From Conidiobolus incongruus B7586 (taxonomy: Eukaryota > Entomophthoromycota > Entomophthoromycetes > Entomophthorales > Conidiobolaceae): 17,980 nucleotides of DNA. The notes under the pieces are model-generated. The model was not told the origin of the DNA, searched no databases, and saw only the letters and a list, made by a program, of their open reading frames with translations. Location: assembly GCA_000697335.1 (NCBI GenBank), contig JNEM01009275.1, forward strand, positions 1 to 17,980. Reading direction: 5' to 3'. The position numbers and the translations under genes were made by a program. This document shows positions 1-9,770 of this stretch, piece by piece; position 1 is the stretch's first letter; each line of letters begins with the position of its first letter.

Positions 1-952
1 ATTTTGAAAAATTATATATAATTTCATTAATAAAATTAAATATTTAAGTTATTACTGATTATATTAAAAATTATAATAAAGAGATCTTTATATTTTTTAA
101 TTTTTTTATAATAATAATATAAAATAATAAGTAAAATATTTATTTAACACTTAACCATTATATAATTATCAATATTATATTAAATTGGGAATATAAACAA
201 TCAAAATAAAACTTTTGTAAAATTAAAATGAAATAATATTATAAGGTTGAATAAAATAGATAATTTGATAATATTGTTAGAAGACTAGTTATATGGATTT
301 ATTATTATATCTTATGCTTATTATAATATTTTATAAATTATGAATTTTTATAAAAAAATATTTATTAAAACCCAATTTATATCATTTAATTATATATATA
401 CTTTAATTTAAAATAATAAACAAGAGTTCTTTGCTTTTCAATTAATATTTTATTTTAACTCTGATTTCTATTAATCACTATTATTTCATAACATTTAAGA
501 CTATTTATATTGATACCCTATGATAATTGATATTATTTATTAGTAATTATATTATTTAAATAATAAAACTACTATTAATTTACAAAATTGACTATGTCAT
601 TATAAAAATTAAAATTTCATTTGCATTATATTTGGTTTATACTGTATTTAAGTAAAAAAATCCAATCTAATGCTTGGAAATTAAATAATTTAGAATTATG
701 TTGGTTATTATTTATAAAAATTAGCAAGTTATTTTATTATCATAATTATTTTGATAATAATCAAATAATAAAATATAATTTGTAAAAATATTTATCAATA
801 TAGATTATATGAATTAGACTAAGTTTTTGGTCATAAACCAATCAAAAAATATAAATATTTTATACTATTATTATTGTAATTTCAAATAATTAATTATGAA
901 TATTTTAAAATATATTAACACTACTTGGGTTTTTAAAGTTTATTGGTTTAAA
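1..952. other. AT-rich spacer, no gene seen
   Basis: This stretch has stops in every frame, no exon-like codon runs and no recognisable RNA gene or transposon end. I see only AT-rich low-complexity sequence in it. Confidence 0.6.
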
Positions 953-1205
953 TGTTATTGAGGGAGTATTTTAACTCCTTGTTTTAAGAACTGGTGATAT
1001 TCTAGATAATCCATTTTATAAGCCACTGTTTGATGAGTTTGAAATATTTAAACTATCTAACTTTCTTAAATAAACTCCTCCTCTATTTTTATTAACTTTA
1101 ACTTTACTCTTTCTTTATCTTTTACTTATCTTTTTAGCTTTTTTACCTGATACTTTATATCCTTTTACAAGATTCCTCCCAATGAAGCAAGTTTAAACCC
1201 CAACA
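953..1205 (+). mobile_element. Candidate solo LTR (LTR retrotransposon, Copia-like ends)
   Basis: A GC-richer 253-bp block begins TGTTATTGAGGG and ends AACCCCAACA, so its tips are the TGTT...AACA pair common in Ty1/copia LTRs. Inside it, in LTR order, are a TATAAG box (1017-1022), an AATAAA signal (1069-1074) and a pyrimidine-rich stretch (about 1075-1160). A short hairpin (GGAGT/ACTCC) lies just inside the left tip. The flanks TTAAA and TTATC do not form a clean 5-bp target duplication, which weakens the call. No internal retrotransposon region adjoins it, so it would be a solo LTR, old by its flanks. The family is inferred from the tips only. Confidence 0.45.
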
Positions 1206-2740
1206 TTATCTTATAATTAGACATTTGATTACATAATAATGTGTTACAATATATTGATTAAATAATCAATCAAATTTCAACAATTATTATTTATTAATTT
1301 CATTTAAATAAATTTATCCAAGTAGATTCAATTTTTTTCATTGATTTTAGATTATAATAACTAATTTAACAAATAAGTACATTTACAATAATATATATGT
1401 ATCAATTTGGCAATGATTAATTCTAACCAATGTTAAAAGATTTTATATTAAGTTATTATTATTTAAAATTAATTAACATCAACTGATAATCCAATCAATG
1501 TATTTATAAAAATCCTTAAATTTATTAGTAATGATGAAATTTTTAATTTTAAAAATTGAATCATGTGTGATTATTGATAAAAATTAAAACACAATTTTCT
1601 ATTTAAAATTTAATCCTAATATAATTTAGTGTTTAAAATAAAACCAATTGAAAAACTTAAAATTTAACTCTAAATAAAATTATGTAATTCAAAATTATTG
1701 AATTATAAAAAATTTTAAATATAAAATTTACCTATAATTTTGGTATATGCTTTACTACATTATTAAATTTGAGAACAAAGTAAATGCCAACCAAAAACCA
1801 TTACAGCACTTAATTTAAGATAAAATTATTTTTTTATATTAAATTTAATTGGTTAAAATTAGAAAAAGAATGCATTGGTAGCATTGAAATATATCCACTA
1901 TATGATAATTTAACAAATTTTGTAAAAATATTAACATATTATGAAATCAGCTATTTATTTGATTAAAATTAACATCTTAAATATTCTAAAATTATATATT
2001 ATTAAATTGATTGATATAAATGTGAATTAAAAATGATTTGATGAAAATAGTTTTGATCTTAAAGTATCAATACAAGTTTTTTACAGTTAAATTCAAACTT
2101 AGTGGTAACTATATTGTATTACAATTATTTTCGTCATTTTGTTATTAGTTAACAAATCTAATAATAACCTGAAATTTTACAAAAATAGGATTATATAAAA
2201 TTAAAAGAATTTTCAATTACGCCAGGTAGTACATTAGAAAGTTATAGCATTTTACTAAATAACATATCACTAATGCCTACAGAATATTATTAATGCTAAA
2301 TAATACATTCAAATGCTCAATTAATTAAAGAGATGGCAATAGCATTATATTTTGAGAGTTTGTTCTTCCCTTTAGATTTTTAACATATCTGATTTCAAAA
2401 TTTAGTGAGATAATTGAACACAATACTTTAATGCAATAGATATAGTAATTTTATTATTGGTTGGATTCGAATTATTTAACAAATTGTAATAGAATTAAAT
2501 ATATGGTTAATCAAGGTAAATTATATTAACAGAAAAAATAAGTTATTGAATTTTATTTCAGATATCGAAGTCTATAGTTTAATATTCTTTTATAAGTATA
2601 AATATTTGATAATATACAAGGTTAAATGATATAAAGAAATACTATATAATAGTTAGTATATGGTTAAGAGTGTAATTTTATTCAAATATAATAATTTTAG
2701 AGGATATAAATAATTTTAGTAATAATTTTGAATGAAACTA
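1206..2740. other. AT-rich spacer, no gene seen
   Basis: No reading frame with plausible composition, no splice-joined exons, no tRNA arms and no terminal repeats were recognised here. Confidence 0.55.
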
Positions 2741-2923
2741 TAGACATAAAATAAGATTTATCAAAAATAGAGGGAATGGAAAGGGTCTAGAAATAACGTA
2801 AAGCAAAATATTCACAAATTATGAGAAAAATATAGGGAGGATAAACGGGGACATTTACATATAGTCAAAGCTGACTGGAGAGGGATAAGAAGGGATTAAG
2901 AAGCAACAGTGAAGTGTTCATAA

Positions 2924-3166
2924 TTATTCTTGGATTGCAGCTAAGTCACTTTGGTAAAGATAAGAAGCTCCAGAGGATCGTCTCCTTGTCTTTTTAACCA
3001 TTTTAGTTTGATTAAAAGGCTTTTCAATTGTTGGCATAGACTGAAAACTGGAGATATATTTTTCGTTGTATTGATCCAAATTTAAAGGGCTGAACTCCAT
3101 AGTAGTATTCATTGTGCTCTCTTTAAGTATTAGATTGGTATAAAATTGAACCAAATCATTGTTCAT
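2924..3166 (-). CDS. Small hypothetical protein (80 or 62 residues)
   Basis: I do not recognise the product. The frame lies in a GC-richer island and has balanced amino-acid composition, unlike the Ile/Asn/Lys/Tyr-rich chance frames around it. It is polar with no membrane segment or signal peptide. A basic RRRSS patch sits near residues 61-65 (counted from the longer start) and would suit a basophilic kinase site. The C-terminus ends YLYQSDLAAIQE. A TATA box (3175-3181) lies only nine bases upstream of the first ATG (3164-3166). Normal TATA-to-start spacing would place transcription inside the frame, so Met19 (3110-3112), giving 62 residues, is a serious alternative start. An unseen upstream exon is also possible. 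That it is a real gene rests on composition plus promoter, not on homology. Confidence 0.55.
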   Translation of the reverse strand: MNNDLVQFYTNLILKESTMNTTMEFSPLNLDQYNEKYISSFQSMPTIEKPFNQTKMVKKTRRRSSGASYLYQSDLAAIQE

Positions 3167-3174
3167 TTCAACAG

Positions 3175-3211
3175 TTTTATACTGTCCAATAGATGGGTTT
3201 TTTCTATTGGA
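3175..3211 (-). promoter_or_regulatory. TATA box plus inverted pair of CCAAT boxes
   Basis: Read on the minus strand, TATAAAA (3181 to 3175) precedes the small gene. Immediately upstream is a perfect 9-bp inverted repeat, TCCAATAGA (3185-3193) and TCTATTGGA (3203-3211), with a 9-bp spacer, so a CCAAT core is present in both orientations. CCAAT is the site bound by the NF-Y/HAP complex. The region beyond (about 3213-3240) is CT-rich on the minus strand. The boxes are closer to the TATA element than is usual. Confidence 0.55.
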
Positions 3212-3419
3212 TAAGGGACCGGATCAGGGAGAGGGAGCTAGGATAGATTATTAATATAGCTATCAGAAACAGGATATGGATTATTTCGAAGATTAATAGG
3301 GAGATTTTTTATTGTGGAGAATGAACTGAAAATAAGTTAATTGAGGTGATAATATGTTTGAAGGGATTGAGACGTTGATTAAACCTGATGTTTTAAGGTT
3401 TTAATACATTCCATGTGAA

Positions 3420-4747
3420 TTTATTTTACTATATTTAATTTAAGAATAAAATCAACAATTAATATGAACTATTTCAATACTATTTCTCACTATTTTTACT
3501 AAACTATCAATTCTTTATCTATTCAGAATCATCAATATTATGGAATTGATACGAGTTCAATTAAATTGTATAGGGTAAAAGTTAGATTTTAATATTTGTT
3601 TTATATTCATCATATCTTACGATTAACTGCTTTTTTTACATCTTTATAAATAAAAATTTTACAAAAATGAGACTTTCAATTTAGCCATATAAGAAATTTG
3701 AAGATTATATGGTTATTATGAAATCATTATCAAAGTATGTAAAAATAATCAATTACTAATTTATCTCAAAAGCTGCTTATTAAATATAGTCTTTTAATTT
3801 ATAAACTGTGAATTTTAATCGATTAATACAAATCAATTATGAGCATTAAAAAAATGTAATATGTTAAACATTGAATTAGATATATCAATTTTAGTAACCA
3901 AAAAATTACATGGATATTATAAAATTATGATCATTGTATTATTAATTTCATAATATTATTCATATTCTTTCATTAATTTAATATTACAATGATCATAATA
4001 TTTTTCGTGGTATACCTTGTAAATTTCCAGAATAGACAATAAAATTATATTCTCACTCTTAATATTTAAATTAACCGAATGATATTAAGGGAGATGATGA
4101 GGTATCCCTGATATTTTTACAAAATCAACTAATTGGTATAATATAATTTGGTAATTTTTTTTCCTTAATAAAAATAAAAAATTAATTCATTGAATTAAAA
4201 AAAATTATTAAATTCTATTCAATATAAAAAAACCCTTAAATTCTATTTTAAAATATTATTGATGAGAATATATGTATCAATTTATTATAATCTAAGTATT
4301 TTTGTTAATTATATTTCCAAAAAAAATTTTATCATATTATTATAATCAAATCATATCAATTTTTAATTTTAAAAATTAAAAATTTATTAATATATTATAA
4401 TGATTGAATTTAATAATGGATATATATTTTTACTATGTTGATTTTTTATATCAGATATTGTAAGTTTCAATAAATTCGAAACAAATATCGAATTTATTAT
4501 GAAAAAATTGATGAATATTATTAAAATATATCATATTTTCTATATTGTAATTCTCACATGAATACACCACAATATAATTGATCTGAGTTAAATTACTGTA
4601 AGATGATTTTTAATATTATCCATATTATTGGATAAATTAAACTTTTTTTCAAAACGTGGTAAATTTTCTAGTAATATAATTAATTTAGGTTGGGTATTTC
4701 AGTCCCATCTTTTGTTACAATCAAAATTTTTTTGTATTTTATTATTC

Positions 4748-4748
<1 letters not shown>
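3420..4748. other. AT-rich spacer, no gene seen
   Basis: Apart from the foldback at 3924-4000, I see only AT-rich sequence and short homopolymer runs here. No frame resembles a protein. Confidence 0.55.
3924..4000. repeat. Imperfect foldback (inverted repeat)
   Basis: The 15-bp core ATTATGATCATTGTA on the left (about 3924-3938) is matched by its reverse complement on the right (about 3984-3998). Imperfect pairing continues inward for several bases. The loop is AT-rich and holds no gene. It could be a MITE-like scrap or chance pairing in AT-rich DNA. No target duplication was found. Confidence 0.4.

Positions 4749-4786
<38 letters not shown>
4749..4786. repeat. (TA)n microsatellite
   Basis: An almost perfect run of alternating T and A with a single interruption (tatac) near its left side. 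Short translated frames that cross it are composition artefacts. Confidence 0.9.
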
Positions 4787-4789
<3 letters not shown>

Positions 4790-5400
4790 TCCAAGATGTT
4801 GCACATTATGTCATATAATAGTAAATTATATCAATTTGATTTTATTGATTTATTAAAATTTTTAGTTTAATAATAATTGTTATCTCCAAATATATATCTT
4901 TATTAAACAGTTATACTTCTATTTTATATATTTAGATTATAATTTGAACTAAATTGATAGACATTTTAATTCTCAAATAATTAAATAAAGGGGGATTTAA
5001 TATATAATATGGGATTATTTAAAAAATCCCTCAATTAATAATTTTTGCCATATCAGTATTATATTTTATAATGTATGATTTTTCATGTGATTGAACTAAA
5101 TTGGTAAGTACATAAATATTATCGAAAAAGCAAATCGATACTTATTCCTTGTCTGAAATAATTAAGTATATTAATAATTGAACCTCTTGTATTATAATAT
5201 TGGAAAAATTTTGCTTAAACAAAAATATAAAACTTATTTCATTTATATATTTTTATTCAATATATTAATAATTCAAAGACCAATTTGTATTGTGGTTAAA
5301 ATTATATATTTATCTTTGCTCAATACTAAAAACAAAACCTTTAATGAATTAGAAACACATGCATTCGAATATAAATTTAAGGCTGTAAGAACACGGTTTA
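4787..5400. other. AT-rich spacer, no gene seen
   Basis: One frame stays open for about 75 codons (5178-5405), but its content is Ile/Tyr/Lys/Asn-rich as expected from AT-rich noise. No motif or promoter was found. Confidence 0.5.
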
Positions 5401-6160
5401 AGTAAATAAGAAAAATGAGCAGCTCCAAAGATTTCCAAGGAAAGTAGGAATATATCGATTAAATCACATAATACACAAATAGTAATACTAAATTTGACTT
5501 TTTTCCATAGAGCTTAGGAAACGGGCTTTCATTTCAACTTAGAATTCTGATATATTTTAAATAAAATAAAAAATTAAACTAATGGAACTATGAGTAATAA
5601 AATAAATTCAATCAAAGTATCAACAAATATTAAGTCTATAGCCAAAAAATCAATAGTGACAGCGGAAAAACAATACACCATATATCAAAGCATCAATAAC
5701 TACACAGCCAAAATTGATATATATCTGTTTTCTGATTTTATAATTCATCAAATATATATTTTGCTCAATCAGCATATGGTAATAAAGAATATTCCAAATC
5801 ATTCAGATTACTATACCAATTAGGTAATAGATACTGTTGTTATCATAAATATTATATACAAGCACAGCTAAAGATTCAGTATATAAGACTATTAACTTTA
5901 TAATTTTTGATGAAATAATTGCAATAGAAAACACAAACAATATATTCTCAATAAGGATAAAATTGATTAATAATATGGAAATAAAAGGTAATGAACATAT
6001 GTGTATTAATTCACTTGCTAACACCAACTTCAATCCAGTATAAAATGTTACAATTAGAGGAATGAAGAATGATACTTATGCCAATATATCTATAGTTTGA
6101 TATAATTTTTATTTAGAATGGAACATCCAAATAAAAATATGATAAAGAGGTTGAACAATT
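5401..6160. other. Coding-like debris, unidentified
   Basis: This segment is less AT-rich and more A-biased on the plus strand than its surroundings. Frames stay open for 60-80 codons on both strands (for example 5590-5823 plus and 5803-6033 minus), with no start context, splice pattern or family motif I recognise. It could be the worn remains of a transposable element or of a gene. I assign no function. Confidence 0.3.
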
Positions 6161-6743
6161 CTCTGAATTAGTATAGTTTTATATCCTCTCAGCATAATAC
6201 AAAGTTATTAATTTTTTTAAATAATTGAATTATTTTCAAGCAATTATTCAATCATTAAAATCCAAAAAAATTTAATACTTGTGTTTATAACTTGAAAATA
6301 TAATTAATTAAGAAATATATTTATATAACAAGTATTTAAAATATATAATAAGACCAAAAAACATATTTTTTATTTTAAAATTTAATAATACATGTCTTAA
6401 TAAATAAGATAATCATGGCTAAGTAGTCAATCAATATCTATTAAAATGGTTAAAGTTTGGAAAAACAGTAATAATTGATACTTTAACAAATTCGAACATA
6501 ATTAAGCTTTAAACCAATGATCAGCTTCTATAAGTCACTATCGTTAACATCTTATCAGTTCACGCTCCAAGTACAAAATTATATTATGATGATAATTGTA
6601 ATTAAAAATGTAATTTTTGATATAATATAACAAATCGCGGAAAATATTGTTTACTTTGGCTAATAATATATAAAATTGTATAAATGAAATACCTATTTTA
6701 TTATCAAAATAATCAATTCACTATTCTTGGAATAAAATTAATT
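6161..6743. other. AT-rich spacer, no gene seen
   Basis: A slightly GC-richer patch occurs at about 6515-6575, but it has no open frame of useful length. Nothing else was recognised before the transposon border at 6744. Confidence 0.5.
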
Positions 6744-6745
6744 TA

Positions 6746-8065
6746 TTAGTATGGAAATTAAGAAATGGCAAATTTTTTAATTTCTGATCTTTCAAACATA
6801 TTATACATTTTGAAAGATTATATATATATAAAATATATAGGAAAATAAATATTTTCAAACTATATATATATATTCAATTTTAATTATTTTTTTTATTAAA
6901 ATATTTTGATTTTAAAATTTACACTTAAATTTAATCATGCTTAAACCAGATTGTGATTATCAAAAGGCTTTTATTTTTGTATCTTTAAAACTTAACTATA
7001 AACCCTCTAAAATCATTTAAAACTTGTAAACAGCTTATGGAGATGGTGTTTTATCTAAAACTACCATATATCACTAGATTTGTGATTTTAAAGCTAGAAG
7101 GGACACAATTCAAAATTTACCAAAATCTAGAAGATTAATTTCTATTGTTACTTTTTCACTTACCAATAAAGTAAAAAGATATATTAAGAAATACCCTTTT
7201 ATTTCTGTTAGAGAACTATCAAAGCAATTTAATATTAATTATACAAGCATGTTATATTTACTTAAGTTTAAACTTGGATTAATTAATAAAAATGTAAAAT
7301 AGATACCTTATAATTTAACAGAAGCCTAAAAGAAAACTAGAGTAGCTATAGCTAAACTAAACTTATTAAGGTATAACTAAAAACAAAGGTTTTTACAGTA
7401 AATACTTACAATTAATGAATCTTGGATTCCTTTATATAATCCTTTACCTAAAAATAAAACAAGATGTTGGGTTAAGCTAAATCAATCCCCTTTATAAATT
7501 CTAATGAATAAGCACTTTAAATATAAGTGAATGTTAATTGTTGTAATGGATTATAATGGTATATAGTTTTCTTATTTAATGCCTCAAGGAAAATCAATTA
7601 ATAGTAAATTATATATTACTTTTTTAAATAAAACAATTTTTAAATGGTATTCTCAATATAAATTAAAAACACCTATTATTTTGCATGATAATTGCAAAAT
7701 ACATAAAGCTAAAGCTGTAAAAGATTTTTTATATAAAAAAAATTAGAGGGAGTTACCACATCTAGTATATTCACCTGATTATAATCTATGTGATTATAAT
7801 TGTTTTAGACAATTAAAAAAACAGCTTGCAGGAAAAAAAATTCTTGTAAACAAATTAAATTGGTTTGTGAAACATTAAATTTCAGTCTTTAATAAAAAGA
7901 ACTATTTTTTAAGTATTAGAAGCTTACCAAAAGTATAGAAAAGAGTTATTAATAATAAAGGAGGCTATTAATTTTATATTATTCATTAAATTTTATATAT
8001 TATTTATTAATTTATTTGTTTAATTTTAATTTTAAAATTGTGCCATTACTTAATTTCTGCACTAA
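6746..8065 (+). mobile_element. Mariner-type (Tc1/mariner, DD34D) DNA transposon, copy 1
   Basis: This is a complete element of 1320 bp. It opens TTAGTATGGAAATTAAG, and the reverse complement of its end opens TTAGTGCAGAAATTAAG. The terminal inverted repeats run about 32 bp and share AATGGCA further in. A TA dinucleotide flanks both ends (6744-6745 and 8066-8067), the target duplication of this superfamily. The internal frame encodes a mariner-size transposase in the plus direction. Length, ends and gene order are those of a whole mariner, but the transposase is dead. Its repeats differ mainly at A/G and C/T positions. A related copy lies at 14353-15683 in the same orientation. Confidence 0.93.
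6937..7971 (+). pseudogene. Mariner transposase, full-length frame with 13 in-frame stops
   Basis: From ATG 6937 to TAA 7969-7971 there are 344 codons in one unbroken register, the usual mariner length. The order of motifs is clear: a helix-turn-helix region with AYGDGVLS (about codons 32-39), a WVPHELTE-like stretch (IPYNLTEA), the first catalytic block TINESW, then MDYNG, the HDN block (LHDNCKIHKAKA) and YSPDYNLCDY. The last two acidic residues are 34 residues apart, which defines DD34D. The first catalytic Asp is Asn here (INE for DE). Stops lie at 7018, 7027, 7075, 7300, 7327, 7378, 7399, 7495, 7528, 7564, 7744, 7876 and 7936 (seven TAA, five TAG, one TGA). No frameshift occurs. Several TAGs (7075, 7300, 7744, 7936) fall where mariners carry a conserved Trp. 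The element cannot make its own transposase under the standard code. Confidence 0.92.
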
Positions 8066-8396
8066 TATCAAATTATATATTGCATTAATCAATTAATGAA
8101 TATAAATATATTGAAAATTAAATATAATTTTCCATTATATTATTTTTTATTTATGTGAAGGGGCATTATATATTTATAATGTATATAATAATGAATATTT
8201 AATAATATTGACCAATAGATACAAATTGATTCAGATCAATTTAATAACTTTGATTCCAACTTAAATGAAATAATTTACATCTCAAATTGTTGAAATTAAA
8301 ATATTGTTTTAAGTATACTCAATTGATAAATTGTCTCATTTGTCATATTTCTAAAATTTCACTCAAGTTATTATAAATATAGAAAAATATATTATA
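8066..8396. other. AT-rich spacer between mariner copy 1 and the LTR-like block
   Basis: I see no gene, RNA or repeat border beyond the TA duplication at its left edge. Confidence 0.5.
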
Positions 8397-8831
8397 TGAT
8401 GGAGAATAATCCTGTCAATTACTCAAGAAACTCTGATTACCGCAGGATTCGAGAAGTCACATTGGAGATATCACACCCTATGAACTAGTTGATCCTATTA
8501 CTTTCTGCCTGTAAGTCATTCATGTCCACAAAAATCAACAATGGAACCTAATATAAGATTATCACAAGCAAACTAATAAACACATCTTCTATCTTCATTT
8601 TCAAAAGTATACTGTCTCTAAGTTTTTCTTGTAGCCCTCACAAAAGTGTTGAGTCGTGACGAGCGTGAGATATTTACTTTATTCAAAGAACCTGATTCGT
8701 AACAAGTCATTTTCACCTACTTTGGTGAACCCCAATAATTTCCCTTAATTACGTGGTAATTTATCGTTTACCACTGGCGATTCCCCGTTTAAGCTCGTGA
8801 AGCCCATTGTTGTCAGTGTTAACACCCGACA
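8397..8831. mobile_element. Candidate solo LTR (LTR retrotransposon, family unknown)
   Basis: A sharply GC-richer block of 435 bp starts TGATGGAG and ends CACCCGACA, giving the TG...CA borders of LTRs. TATA flanks both sides (8393-8396 and 8832-8835), a possible 4-bp target duplication, though weak in AT-rich DNA. Near the right tip is the palindrome GTGTTAACAC. On the minus strand the block reads TGTCGGGTGTTAACACTGAC onward and has AATAAA at 8678-8683, so minus is the likelier orientation. It has no long open frame, and no internal retrotransposon region adjoins it. It appears relatively well preserved compared with the mariner copies. A non-coding RNA gene is a less likely alternative. Confidence 0.45.
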
Positions 8832-9570
8832 TATATATTAATATATCCATTATCAATTAACAAATATTAATTCCTTGTATATTGAGTGAAATTTGAATCT
8901 TTCCAATTATTACACATAAAATTTTTAAATTTTTTGTATAAATCAGAGAGTTTGAATACTTATAATTAAACAATGACTAATTACATTATTTTCACATTAG
9001 TGTGATGATATAGGATAAAATAAAATAATTAATATTTTATTTGAAATTTTGAATAACAATGTATTTAATTTTGTTATTCGGTTATTAATAACAGGTATTT
9101 ATCTGAATGAACAAGTATATTGATATTTTATATATATTTACATATACTATTATATAATCAATTATAATTTTTTCATTTTTAACTCAATATATAAATACGA
9201 GACACTTTATTTATGTTGTATTCAAGATTTAGAAATATTTAACTATTGAAATTTTGATTCTAAACTATTCAAATAGTAGAAAAATTAAATTATTCATATT
9301 TTAGAAGATATAATAACTCAAAATTTAGTTAATATTTTTAATCTATTAATTATAGATAGAGTAAAAAATATTTATCAATAATTTAATTTTATTTTATATA
9401 ATTCATCATGTTGATAAATATTTTAAAATATTAAATAAATTAATTTGAAAAACTTTTGAAATTACATAATTGGATTAATTAAAATCAACTTATATTAAAA
9501 TTTGTTCATTTTGCAGGGTTTTTTAATTGAAACAAAGCAAAGAAAGAGAAAAAATTATTTATAATGAATA
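8832..9570. other. AT-rich spacer upstream of the carboxypeptidase gene
   Basis: No frame, RNA or repeat is recognisable here. The distal promoter of the downstream gene may lie in its last 200 bases. Confidence 0.5.
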
Positions 9571-9592
9571 ATGATGATTCATCATCACGTCA
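9571..9592 (+). promoter_or_regulatory. Palindrome with adjoining CACGTCA, possible bZIP site
   Basis: ATGATGATTCATCAT (9571-9585) is a 15-bp perfect palindrome around a central T. It is followed directly by CACGTCA (9586-9592), which reads TGACGTG on the other strand, a CRE/bZIP-type core. It lies about 180 bp before the carboxypeptidase ATG. Use as a regulatory site is inferred from sequence and position alone. Confidence 0.3.
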
Positions 9593-9770
9593 ATATCCCT
9601 AATTATCACACAAATTTATTGATCATATGATTCTAGTGCTCTTTCCTCTTATATTTATTACCTCATCTCAACCCTTAAATAATTTTTTAAATCTTTAATA
9701 CCTTCATATTAAAATAGTGAAAAATACATACTTTTATTTAATATTATAAAGTGATATTTTTATAAGAAAT

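Noticed and set aside
4628-4870. Open frame of about 80 codons across the TA microsatellite
   Set aside because: Its middle is Tyr-Ile repeats produced by the TA tract and the rest is low complexity. No homology, promoter or splice support.
5178-5405. Open frame of about 75 codons, plus strand
   Set aside because: Ile/Tyr/Lys/Asn-rich composition typical of AT-rich noise and no recognisable motif.
6937-7971. Reassigned stop codons (TAA/TAG as Gln, as in ciliates) as the reason the transposase frame is full length
   Set aside because: Several TAGs align with conserved Trp rather than Gln, one stop is TGA, the first catalytic Asp is lost, and copy 2 has CAA, CAG or TGG at four of the sites. 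The host genes end at TAA and use CAA and CAG for Gln. Hypermutation explains all of this with the standard code.
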